Source of the DNA: Helicobacter hepaticus ATCC 51449
Lineage (GTDB): Bacteria; Campylobacterota; Campylobacteria; Campylobacterales; Helicobacteraceae
DNA: 64,000 nt
Assembly: GCF_000007905.1 (NCBI RefSeq)
Contig: NC_004917.1
Location: forward strand, 186,001-250,000
Direction: 5' to 3'
Positions 1 through 8,163 of this stretch are shown in pieces (the first letter of the stretch is position 1; every line of letters starts with the position of its first letter). The position numbers were made by a program, and so were the translations under genes. The notes under the pieces were generated by a model. That model did not search any database. It was given only the letters and a program-made list of their open reading frames with translations, and had not been told where the DNA came from.

Positions 1-60
1 TTATAGGCTTAAAAAATTTAATATTTCTTTAAACTATAAATGAAAGTATTTTTTTCAGAA

Positions 61-627
61 TCATTTTATCACTTTGGGGAGCGTAATACCTTTTTGTCCT
101 TGATATTTACCTTTTTTATCTTTATAACTTACCTCACAAGTCTCATCTCCCTCTAAAAAAAGCACTTGAGCAATGCCTTCATTAGCATAAATCTTAGCAG
201 GTAAGGGTGTGGTATTGCTAATTTCAATAGTGATATGTCCCTCAAACTCCGGTTCAAAAGGTGTAACATTTACAATAATCCCACATCTCGCATAGGTGCT
301 TTTACCAAGACAAATTGCCAGCACATTGCGCGGAATTCTAAAATATTCAATCGTGCGCGCTAATGCAAAGGAATTTGGTGGCACAAGACAATAACCATTC
401 TCTTCTGTGGTAATTTCCACGACATTGCGTTCATCAAAACTTTTGGGATCAACAAGATTTGCACCAATATTAGTAAAAATCATAAATTCATTGCCTACAC
501 GAATATCATATCCATAACTTGAAAGTCCATAACTTACAATATTCTTTCCCACTTGTTTTTCACAAAATGGCTCAATCATACCCTTTTTGCTCATTTTTTT
601 AATCCAAGTATCCGACTTTAATCCCAT
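61..627 (-). CDS. dcd: dCTP deaminase
   Basis: Deaminates dCTP to dUTP, feeding dTMP synthesis in the cytoplasm. The 188-residue product has the length usual for the Helicobacter enzyme and shows the family core: [10 protein letters not shown] near residues 35-44, a [13 protein letters not shown] segment, [10 protein letters not shown], and the trimer-core stretch [18 protein letters not shown] with its catalytic glutamate region. It ends in the GIAQVLF and [10 protein letters not shown] signatures. It is transcribed away from accB across an 80-120 bp intergenic region. The first 60 bases of the window, downstream of its stop, show no gene. Identification rests on end-to-end family resemblance. 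Confidence 0.95.
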   Translation of the reverse strand: MGLKSDTWIKKMSKKGMIEPFCEKQVGKNIVSYGLSSYGYDIRVGNEFMIFTNIGANLVDPKSFDERNVVEITTEENGYCLVPPNSFALARTIEYFRIPRNVLAICLGKSTYARCGIIVNVTPFEPEFEGHITIEISNTTPLPAKIYANEGIAQVLFLEGDETCEVSYKDKKGKYQGQKGITLPKVIK

Positions 628-680
628 TACTATTACCTCACTAATCTTGCAAAAACTTTGTTATCTTAGAAAAATTGTGA

Positions 681-686
681 TATTAT
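681..686 (+). promoter_or_regulatory. candidate -10 element upstream of accB
   Basis: TATTAT preceded by TGA in the divergent dcd/accB gap, about 35 bases before the chosen accB start. It fits the AT-rich extended -10 promoters of Campylobacterota. No clear -35 is expected in this group. Inferred from sequence only. Confidence 0.4.
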
Positions 687-720
687 AGCAGATTAAATTT
701 TACAGATGAAAGGTGCAATG

Positions 721-1194
721 ATGAATTTGCAAGAAATCAAAAAGATTATGGAATTATTTGACAACAGCGGCATAGCTAAATTTAGTATTAAACAAGAGGG
801 TTTTGAACTCAAACTCCAAAAAGCAGGTGCGTGTGGCTCGGTTACAGCTGTTACTCAAGCACCTATGCAAGTTATTTCTCAATCTCCTGTGGCAGGAGAA
901 TCTGTTCCTACAGCAGTGCCTACACAAACACCTACTCCATCAAAAGATACAAGCGGACATTTTATTACTTCGCCAATGGTAGGGACATTTTATCGTTCTC
1001 CTAGTCCGGGGGCAGCTCCTTATGTTAATGTCGGCGATACCATTAAAAAGGGGCAGACGGTTGCTATTATTGAAGCAATGAAGATTATGAATGAAATTGA
1101 AGCGGAATTTGATTGTAAGGTTGTTTCAATAGAAGTAAATGACGGGCAACCCGTAGAATTTAGCACAAATCTCATTAAAGTTGAAAAACTCTAA
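721..1194 (+). CDS. accB: biotin carboxyl carrier protein of acetyl-CoA carboxylase
   Basis: Carries biotin for acetyl-CoA carboxylase in the first step of fatty acid synthesis. The C-terminal biotinyl domain holds the attachment motif EAMKIMNEIEA, in which the lysine is biotinylated. A Pro/Thr/Ser/Gln-rich linker separates it from the N-terminal part, as in other AccB proteins. The frame is open from an ATG at 706, but the ATG at 721 has a GAAAGG sequence at better spacing and is preferred (157 residues). The gene lies 9 bases upstream of accC, the usual accBC operon. Confidence 0.93.
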   Translation: MNLQEIKKIMELFDNSGIAKFSIKQEGFELKLQKAGACGSVTAVTQAPMQVISQSPVAGESVPTAVPTQTPTPSKDTSGHFITSPMVGTFYRSPSPGAAPYVNVGDTIKKGQTVAIIEAMKIMNEIEAEFDCKVVSIEVNDGQPVEFSTNLIKVEKL

Positions 1195-1203
1195 GGTGAT
1201 ATA

Positions 1204-2568
1204 ATGAGTGTAAAACAACGAAAGATTCAAAAGATTCTCATTGCAAATCGTGGTGAGATTGCCCTGCGTGCTATTAGAACAATCCAAGAAATGGGCAAAG
1301 AGGCTATTGCTATTTACTCCACTGCTGATAAAGACACATATTACCTTGATGTAGCTGATGCAAAAATTTGTGTAGGCGGAGACAAATCAAGTGAAAGCTA
1401 CCTCAATATCCCTGCTATAATGAGTGCAGCTGAACTTCTTAAAGCTGATGCAATTTTTCCGGGTTATGGATTTTTAAGTGAAAATCAAAATTTTGTAGAA
1501 ATTTGCTCTCATCATAGCATAGAATTTATTGGTCCAACAGCTGATGTTATGGTCCTTATGAGTGATAAGTCAAAAGCAAAAGATGTAATGAAGGAAGCAG
1601 GTGTACCTGTGATCTTAGGAAGCGATGGGGCTTTAAAAGATTATAAAGAAGCACAAAAAATCGCCGATGAAATTGGGTATCCCGTGATTCTCAAAGCTGC
1701 AGCAGGTGGTGGTGGAAGAGGTATGCGTGTGGTTGAAAAACCTGAAATGCTAAAGAATCTCTACCTTGCAGCAGAATCTGAAGCAGTGAGCGCATTTGGC
1801 GATGGCACAATTTATATGGAAAAATTTATCCGCAATCCCAAACATATTGAAGTGCAGATTCTCGCAGATAAGCACGGAAATGTTTTACACATTGGTGAGC
1901 GTGATTGTTCTGCACAGAGACGACAACAAAAACTTATTGAAGAATCCCCTGCGGTAGTGCTCAAACCTGAAGTGCGTCAAAGACTACTTCAAACTGCTGT
2001 CAAAGCAGCTCAATATATTAAATATGTAGGTGCTGGAACTTTTGAGTTTTTGCTTGATGCAAATTATGAGGATTTTTATTTTATGGAGATGAATACGCGT
2101 TTGCAAGTAGAACACACTGTGAGCGAAATGGTAAGCGGACTTGACTTAGTAGAGTGGATGATACGCATTGCAGAGGGTGAAAAGCTTCCAAGCCAAGAAA
2201 GCATTAGTTTTAAAGGGCATTCTATTGAATGTCGCATTACAGCCGAAGACCCAGAGAAGTTTTATCCTTGCCCGGGAAAAATTACCAAATGGGTAGCGCC
2301 CGGTGGAGCAAATGTGCGACTTGATACTCACGCTTATGGAGGATATAGTGTGCCAATGCATTATGATTCTATGATTGGCAAACTTATCGTGTGGGGCGAG
2401 GATAGAAATCAAGCTATCAATCGTATGCACCGCGCTTTAAAGGAATTTTGCATTGAAGGAATTAAGACAACTTTGCCTTTCCATATAAAAATGATGAAAA
2501 ATCAAGATTTCCTTGCTTCCAAGATTCATACTAAGTATCTGGAACAAAATATGCTTGATACAGAATGA
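1204..2568 (+). CDS. accC: biotin carboxylase subunit of acetyl-CoA carboxylase
   Basis: ATP-dependent carboxylation of the biotin on AccB. At 454 residues it has normal AccC length. Visible motifs are the N-terminal ILIANRGEIALRAIR, the ATP-grasp glycine loop KAAAGGGGRGMRVV, the HIGERDCSAQRR-type segment (QRRQQKLIEE) and the catalytic MEMNTRLQVEHTVSE. The start has an AAGGTGAT sequence just upstream. It is co-transcribed with accB. The carboxyltransferase genes accA and accD are not in this window. Confidence 0.96.
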   Translation: MSVKQRKIQKILIANRGEIALRAIRTIQEMGKEAIAIYSTADKDTYYLDVADAKICVGGDKSSESYLNIPAIMSAAELLKADAIFPGYGFLSENQNFVEICSHHSIEFIGPTADVMVLMSDKSKAKDVMKEAGVPVILGSDGALKDYKEAQKIADEIGYPVILKAAAGGGGRGMRVVEKPEMLKNLYLAAESEAVSAFGDGTIYMEKFIRNPKHIEVQILADKHGNVLHIGERDCSAQRRQQKLIEESPAVVLKPEVRQRLLQTAVKAAQYIKYVGAGTFEFLLDANYEDFYFMEMNTRLQVEHTVSEMVSGLDLVEWMIRIAEGEKLPSQESISFKGHSIECRITAEDPEKFYPCPGKITKWVAPGGANVRLDTHAYGGYSVPMHYDSMIGKLIVWGEDRNQAINRMHRALKEFCIEGIKTTLPFHIKMMKNQDFLASKIHTKYLEQNMLDTE

Positions 2569-2599
2569 TTGGGCGGGATAATTTTATAAAGGAGTGAGT

Positions 2600-3289
2600 A
2601 TGAAAATCAACGCAAATACAACACAAAAACTCGCCAAAGAGGAAATGAAAAAAAAAGATATACAAGAAACACGAGCCGCTCAAACTACAAATAAAAAACT
2701 TGAAAAAAATAAAAATATAGATACAAGCGAAATAAAAAACAATCCATTGAGCCAAAATATCAAAAATACTAATAGCAATATCGGTAGATTGCAAATTGCG
2801 CAAAAAACGCTTAATAGTATAGAATCTGATGCAAAAAAAATCGCTAAACTTGCTCAAGAAAGCAAAGAAACGCTTGATAAAGGGGAACAAGAAGATCTCA
2901 AAGAAGAAATGTCTGCATTGAAAAAAAATGTAGAATCTGCTATTAAAAAAGCAACTTTTGAAGAAATCAATGTCTTTTCTAAAAACATCAAAGACAATAA
3001 AGAGCGCATCATTTTTGATGCACCAAAACTTAATATAAAACTTCTTGATTCTGATGCACAAAAATTCTATGATGTGCTTAAAGAACAGCAAGTGCAGATT
3101 AAAGATGCTATCCAAATACTCCAAGAACAAGCACAAGAAAGTAGCGATAAACTTGCTAATGGTAAAATCAATAGCACAGATACTCAAAATACTAATGGCT
3201 CATTCTTGAAAAAATTTGGCTCACTTTTCCGTGTCTCTCACGATACTGATAAGCTAAGTAATCAACGCGTTCAAGAGCTTTTAACTTAA
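2600..3289 (+). CDS. hypothetical coiled-coil protein, lysine/glutamine rich
   Basis: Not recognised as a named family. The product of about 229 residues is very polar, rich in Lys, Gln, Asn and Glu, with heptad-like stretches at about residues 55-110 and 155-185, so coiled coil is likely. A segment near residue 60, NIGRLQIAQKTLNSIE, recalls the N-terminal helix of flagellins, but the rest does not follow flagellin. There is no signal peptide or membrane segment. The ATG at 2600 is chosen over an in-frame GTG at 2594 because AAGGAG sits 5 bases before it. It follows accC by about 30 bases and precedes pseC by about 16, so it is probably in one transcript with pseC, a flagellin-glycosylation gene. 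Confidence 0.6.
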   Translation: MKINANTTQKLAKEEMKKKDIQETRAAQTTNKKLEKNKNIDTSEIKNNPLSQNIKNTNSNIGRLQIAQKTLNSIESDAKKIAKLAQESKETLDKGEQEDLKEEMSALKKNVESAIKKATFEEINVFSKNIKDNKERIIFDAPKLNIKLLDSDAQKFYDVLKEQQVQIKDAIQILQEQAQESSDKLANGKINSTDTQNTNGSFLKKFGSLFRVSHDTDKLSNQRVQELLT

Positions 3290-3305
3290 AAGATTCTCAA
3301 ATATA

Positions 3306-4484
3306 ATGATACCTTATAGCACACAATATATTGAGCAAGATGACATTGAGGCTGTAAATTTCGCCTTAGAATCTTCTCACCTTACTCAAGGTGCTCTTAC
3401 ACAAGAATTTGAAGCCACTCTTGCTTCAAAAATAGGTGTTCAATATGCTATAAGCTTTAATTCTGCCACTTCTGCCTTATTCGCACTTTATGGTGCGTTT
3501 ATGTATAAATACTTTCCACATCTTGCGCATTTTTATAATACTTTAGATTCTAAAATATCAAAGCAAGATAAAGAGGAAATTTATTTTATCACTACGCCTA
3601 TTAGCTTTGTCGCCACAACAAATATGATGCTTCAATGGGGAATTACGCCTCTATTTTGCGATGTTAAAGATGATGGAAATATTGATGAAAAGGCACTTGA
3701 GCACATTCTCTCTACTCACCCTAAGAGAGCACATATTAAGGCGATTGTGAGCGTAGATTATGGCGGGAAAAGCGTAGAAATATCATCTCTACGCTCACTT
3801 GCACAAAAACACAATCTTTTACTTTTTTCAGATAGTTCTCATTCATTTGGTGGAAGCTATAATGGACAAGCTATAGGCTCACTTGCTGATGCAACTATTT
3901 TTAGCTTTCACGCACTCAAATCCATTACTACTGCGGAAGGCGGAGCATTACTCACTAATGATGAAGAATTGGCACACTATGCGCGTCTTTTACTCTCTCA
4001 CGGAGTAGAAAAAAAATCTTTGTGGAATTATGATTGTCTTCTTGGAGGTATGAATTTTCGCCTTAGTGAAGTAGGTGCAGCACTTGGTCTTAGCCAACTT
4101 AAAAAACTTGATACCTTTATCACTCATCGCCATAATATCGCAACACTCTATGATGAAGCATTTAAAAATAATGCTAATTTTGGCATTATTGCTATACCTT
4201 CACATATTCGTAGCTCTCATCATCTCTATCCTATTTTGCTTTATCCACATTTATGGTGTCAAAAGGAGCATATTTTTCAACAATTACAAGCACAAGATTT
4301 AGGCGTGCAAGTGCATTACAAACCTATTTATCAGTTTAGCCTTTACAAAAGGCTTTTTGGCGACATATCCCTACCAAATGCAGATAGATTCTATCTCTCT
4401 GAAATATCTATCCCCTGTCATCAAAGTCTTAGCACTCAACAAGCTCAAAATATTATAGAAATAATTACCAAAACCTGCAAATAA
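3306..4484 (+). CDS. pseC: UDP-4-amino-4,6-dideoxy-N-acetyl-beta-L-altrosamine transaminase
   Basis: PLP-dependent aminotransferase of the DegT/DnrJ/EryC1/StrS family that makes the 4-amino sugar in pseudaminic acid synthesis. This sugar decorates flagellins in Helicobacter and Campylobacter. At 392 residues, it shows SSHLTQGAL near the N-terminus, the FNSATSAL cofactor-binding loop, an Asp near residue 176 in LFSDSSHSFGG, and the PLP lysine K205 in FHALKSITTAEGGA. These match the PseC pattern better than other sugar aminotransferases, though a related nucleotide-sugar aminotransferase cannot be fully excluded. Confidence 0.85.
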   Translation: MIPYSTQYIEQDDIEAVNFALESSHLTQGALTQEFEATLASKIGVQYAISFNSATSALFALYGAFMYKYFPHLAHFYNTLDSKISKQDKEEIYFITTPISFVATTNMMLQWGITPLFCDVKDDGNIDEKALEHILSTHPKRAHIKAIVSVDYGGKSVEISSLRSLAQKHNLLLFSDSSHSFGGSYNGQAIGSLADATIFSFHALKSITTAEGGALLTNDEELAHYARLLLSHGVEKKSLWNYDCLLGGMNFRLSEVGAALGLSQLKKLDTFITHRHNIATLYDEAFKNNANFGIIAIPSHIRSSHHLYPILLYPHLWCQKEHIFQQLQAQDLGVQVHYKPIYQFSLYKRLFGDISLPNADRFYLSEISIPCHQSLSTQQAQNIIEIITKTCK

Positions 4485-4538
4485 TACTATGGCAACAAAA
4501 AGTTAGGCTAATTTTACCTAGCTTTAAATAGAGTAAGC

Positions 4539-4544
4539 TACAAT
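4539..4544 (+). promoter_or_regulatory. candidate -10 element upstream of the hydE-like gene
   Basis: TACAAT in an AT-rich gap of about 85 bases, 26 bases before the chosen ATG at 4571. This suggests the HydE-like gene has its own promoter rather than relying on pseC transcription. Confidence 0.35.
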
Positions 4545-4570
4545 AGCTTTTTTACACTATGGAGTTAGCT

Positions 4571-6229
4571 ATGGATAAAACACAGATACTCGAGCGATTA
4601 AATATACATCTTAACACTCTCAAAATCACATATAAAGAATCTCGCCATAAAGTAAATGTGCAATGGGTATCCTACATCTGCTCTCTTATAGGCATTCCCA
4701 AAGAAGGTGTAGAGCTATGTGCTCAAATCCTTTCTCTCAAACCACCTACACGCCTTGTGTGGCTTCATTTAGCAGAATGCACGGGTTGTAGCAGTAGTTT
4801 TTTGCGCCTTGATAAGCCCGATATAGAATCTGTGCTTCTTGAATACATTACTCTTGAATACCACGAAACAATTATGGGGGCAGTAGGCTTTAGCGCGAAA
4901 AAATCATTACATAATACTTTGGATAAAGAGTTTATCCTCGTTATTGAAGGTGGTGTATCACTAGGAAATCACGCACATTTTCTTACCTCTGGTGCAGATA
5001 GTATCACGGGCGAAGAAGAATGTAAAGAAGTAGCACAAAAGGCTCAAGCAATATTCGCAGTAGGCACTTGCTCAAGCTTTGGCGGGGTACAAGCAGCATA
5101 TCCTAATCCTACGCAATCTATAGGGATAGATTCATTTCTTTCTCAACGCATTATCAACATACCCGGCTGTCCGCCAAGTGAGGCAAATATTATCGGTAGT
5201 ATTCTCTATTATATCCTTTTGCAAGAGCTTCCCCCAACAGATTCTCTTCATCGTCCAATATGGAGCTATGGAAAGAATCTACACGATATGTGTGAGCGCA
5301 AAGCAAAGTTTGAATCTGGTGATTTTGTGCAGAGCTTTGATGACCCGCATTTGGAAGATGGCTATTGTCTTTATAAAGTCGGGTGTAAAGGACCATATGT
5401 TTTTAATAACTGCCCAAAGGTTAAATTTAATGCTAAAACAAGTTATCCTATTCAAGCAGGACACGGCTGTATTGCGTGTAGCGAGCCTGATTTTTGGGAT
5501 AGCTTTGGACGCATAGAAGAGCCACTGAATAACTCGAATGCTTATCTTAGGCAGTCAAAAACATTACAGAATCTACCGCACATTCATAATCTTAAAGAAT
5601 CTTTGGGTGAGAGAATATTGTGCCTTGATCTTGATACACTCTCTCCCACTCGCATATACACGCAATCATCGCAAAGTAACCTCCTCACACTTTGCTTTCA
5701 ATCTCATCTCCCTACTCTGCTCGCTCAAATTGCAAAAAGAAATAAACTAGGAGCACGGCTTGTAGAAAATTATAAACAATGGCGAGTACAGCAGCAACTC
5801 CCTGATATAAACATAAATCAAGACTTTCAAGGTGAGCCTTCTCACAATGTAAGTGATATTTTAAAGCTCATTGCTGAAATGTTTGGTAAGAGCAACCCTA
5901 ATGCACTTGATACCCTTGAAAATGCACAAAACTATCTCTTTACTCATATAAGTAAGCTTGATATGAAACTCAATGGTAAAGAAGTCTGCAATATTGATAT
6001 AGATAAATCTCTGCGCTTACCTTTGTGCTATCTACTTGGAGGATTAGAGATTGAAGGTGTAGCCTATGGTGTGGTAAGCTCTATATGTGAGATTCTATCC
6101 CTTAGCCTCGTAGAACTATGCAAATATTATGACTTAGAACAAGTGGCATTTAAAGGAAATCTAATGGAAAATACTCTTATACAGGATAGATTTGCCAACT
6201 ATCTCCCAAAGTGGATTCAAGTAGTATAA
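4571..6229 (+). CDS. hydE: HydE-like hydrogenase protein (NiFe small-subunit related)
   Basis: The N-terminal 300 residues resemble the iron-sulfur small subunit of uptake NiFe hydrogenase. Visible motifs are LHLAECTGCSSSF (proximal cluster Cys pair), EGGVSLG, VGTCSSFGGVQAAYPNP, IPGCPPSEANIIG, and a Cys-rich stretch with CKGPYVFNNCP and HGCIACSEPDFWD. Unlike the true small subunit it has no Tat signal and carries a C-terminal extension of about 220 residues. This matches HydE of H. pylori and Wolinella, needed for hydrogenase activity. GGAG supports the ATG at 4571 over 4559. No hydA/B/C/D genes lie beside it. Confidence 0.75.
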   Translation: MDKTQILERLNIHLNTLKITYKESRHKVNVQWVSYICSLIGIPKEGVELCAQILSLKPPTRLVWLHLAECTGCSSSFLRLDKPDIESVLLEYITLEYHETIMGAVGFSAKKSLHNTLDKEFILVIEGGVSLGNHAHFLTSGADSITGEEECKEVAQKAQAIFAVGTCSSFGGVQAAYPNPTQSIGIDSFLSQRIINIPGCPPSEANIIGSILYYILLQELPPTDSLHRPIWSYGKNLHDMCERKAKFESGDFVQSFDDPHLEDGYCLYKVGCKGPYVFNNCPKVKFNAKTSYPIQAGHGCIACSEPDFWDSFGRIEEPLNNSNAYLRQSKTLQNLPHIHNLKESLGERILCLDLDTLSPTRIYTQSSQSNLLTLCFQSHLPTLLAQIAKRNKLGARLVENYKQWRVQQQLPDININQDFQGEPSHNVSDILKLIAEMFGKSNPNALDTLENAQNYLFTHISKLDMKLNGKEVCNIDIDKSLRLPLCYLLGGLEIEGVAYGVVSSICEILSLSLVELCKYYDLEQVAFKGNLMENTLIQDRFANYLPKWIQVV

Positions 6230-6314
6230 ATCACAAGTGGAGGAGAAACCATAGACATTAATAGTAGAAATCCAAAGCTTAATATTAAAATACATATTGA
6301 TAAGGGGATATAAG

Positions 6315-7118
6315 ATGAAATGCAAATTTTTAACTTACGATAAAGACAAAAAATGGCTTAGCTTTTTCTACAATGATAAAGAGTGGAAAAAAAAATTTGT
6401 TGTAAATTTAGGGTATGATGAATATAGTTATGATGATATTGAATTGCTTATATTTTCGCAAATGCCTCATATTACAAAAGCAGATATTTTAGAATTATTT
6501 GAATTTTCTATATTGTGTTGTTTTTGGGCTTCAAGGATTGAGGGTGATGAGATAGTGATATGGACTCACCGCATAGACAATCTTGATGAAAACCTCTCTC
6601 CTAATCCGCCTAAGCCAACCTACATCAGCGAATACATTAACATTATCGGACAATTATTCTTAGCAGGATACATTGACTTTGGCACATATTGCGATGATGA
6701 AGATAGAGATAAGATAGACTATCCTGAAAATTTATCTTATTATAAAGAAGATAAGTATCAAGCTTGGATTTATTTTAGAGATAATTTCTTTTATGCAAAT
6801 GCTTTTGATAAAAGTGATGATGAGGATATTTTAATCTATGAGGACAAAGAATATACACCAAAAAATTGTCCTACCTATTTTAACACAGAAACAAAACGTA
6901 GGAAATATTGTGGTTATAGCACAATGTATAGTGATACCTCTTGGGATACTCCACAATATTGGTCTCAATACAATATATGGGTAGCAAGGACAGAGAAAGG
7001 CACAAAATACTTTAATGAAATCCTAGCTCCTAGATTCTATAATAAATACAAGGACTTAAGCGTAGAAATTGATGAGAAAGGAAATATAGTGCGTTGGATA
7101 GGAGCAATCAATAGATGA
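6315..7118 (+). CDS. hypothetical protein, first of a tandem paralog pair
   Basis: Family not recognised. A 267-residue acidic, aromatic-rich soluble protein with no signal peptide. Its C-terminal two thirds match the next gene closely: PTYISEYIN, GQLFLAGYI, EDKYQAWIYFRDNFFY, DTPQYW and TEKGTKYFNEILAPRFYNKYKDLSVEID. The N-terminal parts differ, and this copy has an extra insert near residues 175-215. The ATG at 6315 is preferred because AAGGGG lies 7 bases upstream; an in-frame TTG exists at 6297. The pair looks like a recent duplication. Immunity or antitoxin-type function is possible from the divergent-head, conserved-tail layout but unproven. Confidence 0.65.
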   Translation: MKCKFLTYDKDKKWLSFFYNDKEWKKKFVVNLGYDEYSYDDIELLIFSQMPHITKADILELFEFSILCCFWASRIEGDEIVIWTHRIDNLDENLSPNPPKPTYISEYINIIGQLFLAGYIDFGTYCDDEDRDKIDYPENLSYYKEDKYQAWIYFRDNFFYANAFDKSDDEDILIYEDKEYTPKNCPTYFNTETKRRKYCGYSTMYSDTSWDTPQYWSQYNIWVARTEKGTKYFNEILAPRFYNKYKDLSVEIDEKGNIVRWIGAINR

Positions 7119-7149
7119 GGCATAAAAATCCACAATAAGGCAGGAGAAA

Positions 7150-7827
7150 ATGGCGATTGGTAGAGTGATACACGAAAGTGGGACTTTATTCCCTGATTTT
7201 GATATGTTTGAGATTAATTATGAGCTTTTTGAAACAGATTGGGAAATGAAATTTTTTCTTAATATTCCCCATTTAACAAAAGTAGATATTTTAGAGTATT
7301 TTGAATGCTATGTCGCAGCCTTTGGCACAGAAGAAGTGTATAGTGCTTTTTTTGCAGATTCCCCCTACAAACTAAACGAAACTCTCTTAGCCAACGACCC
7401 ACAACCTAATTACATCAGCGAATACATTCACATTGTAGGACAATTATTCTTAGCAGGATATATTGAATTTGGAATGTGTGGTTTACAAGATAAAGAAGAA
7501 AATCTACTCTCTAATCAAAAAGAAGATAAATATCAAGCTTGGATTTATTTTAGAGATAATTTCTTTTATAAAAATGCCTATAATAGAGATATGGTAGAGG
7601 TGAGAGAAAAGTATCCAAATATGAGTGATGATGAATATGTGTATTCCACTTATGACACACCACAATATTGGGATATGTATAGATTTTGGGTAGCCCAAAC
7701 AGAGAAAGGCACAAAATACTTTAATGAAATCCTAGCTCCTAGATTCTATAACAAATACAAAGACTTAAGTGTTGAAATAGATTCAAAAGGCAATATTATA
7801 AGGTGGATTGGAAAGATTAATAGATAG
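7150..7827 (+). CDS. hypothetical protein, second of a tandem paralog pair
   Basis: 225 residues, paralogous to the preceding gene. Shared blocks are the SEYIHIVGQLFLAGYIEF region, KEDKYQAWIYFRDNFFY, DTPQYW and the last ~45 residues ending in RWIGKINR. The DNA over the shared 3' end is nearly identical for tens of bases, which points to recent duplication or gene conversion. AGGAG precedes the ATG. The head (residues 1-70) differs from the first copy but keeps a THLTK/HLTKVDILE-type helix. No function can be assigned. Confidence 0.65.
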   Translation: MAIGRVIHESGTLFPDFDMFEINYELFETDWEMKFFLNIPHLTKVDILEYFECYVAAFGTEEVYSAFFADSPYKLNETLLANDPQPNYISEYIHIVGQLFLAGYIEFGMCGLQDKEENLLSNQKEDKYQAWIYFRDNFFYKNAYNRDMVEVREKYPNMSDDEYVYSTYDTPQYWDMYRFWVAQTEKGTKYFNEILAPRFYNKYKDLSVEIDSKGNIIRWIGKINR

Positions 7828-8148
7828 AATGTCAATCAATCATTAGGATAAAAGATTTAAATTAGAATCAAAAATGTTAAAATATAAGTTTAGAAAACTA
7901 TATTTATTTATACTAAAAAGATATTAAATAAAAAGATAAATTCTTTAGAAATCCAAGAGGAATCTAAAAGGATTCATCAAGGATAAAAACAAGAAAAGAT
8001 TAACTTTGATTGCTTTTAGGGGGGGGGATAGCTTGCTTATCACCTCATCAATAATCTACAAAAGCAAACATAGATTCTAAAATCACTTAGATAAAGCTAT
8101 CTTCGCGCCATAATATGGTAAAATTATATTTGCACAACAAAACACATA
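7828..8148. other. intergenic region of about 320 bases with a G9 tract
   Basis: No convincing gene. The stretch is very AT-rich, has stops in all frames, and contains one run of nine G residues at 8019-8027. It separates the tandem paralogs from the broken transporter gene. It might be a degraded gene or a variable promoter region; nothing recognisable remains. Confidence 0.5.
8019..8027 (+). repeat. G9 homopolymer in a noncoding region
   Basis: Nine consecutive G in an otherwise AT-rich intergenic stretch, about 135 bases before the transporter pseudogene start. Long G/C runs in Helicobacter are typical slipped-strand sites. Here the run is not inside an open reading frame. Confidence 0.8.
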
Positions 8149-8163
8149 ATGAGAGGACAAAAA

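Noticed and set aside
2531-3187. A 218-codon Phe/Cys-rich minus-strand ORF
   Set aside because: It is the antisense of the Lys/Glu-rich coiled-coil gene, whose composition generates the Phe-rich reverse frame.
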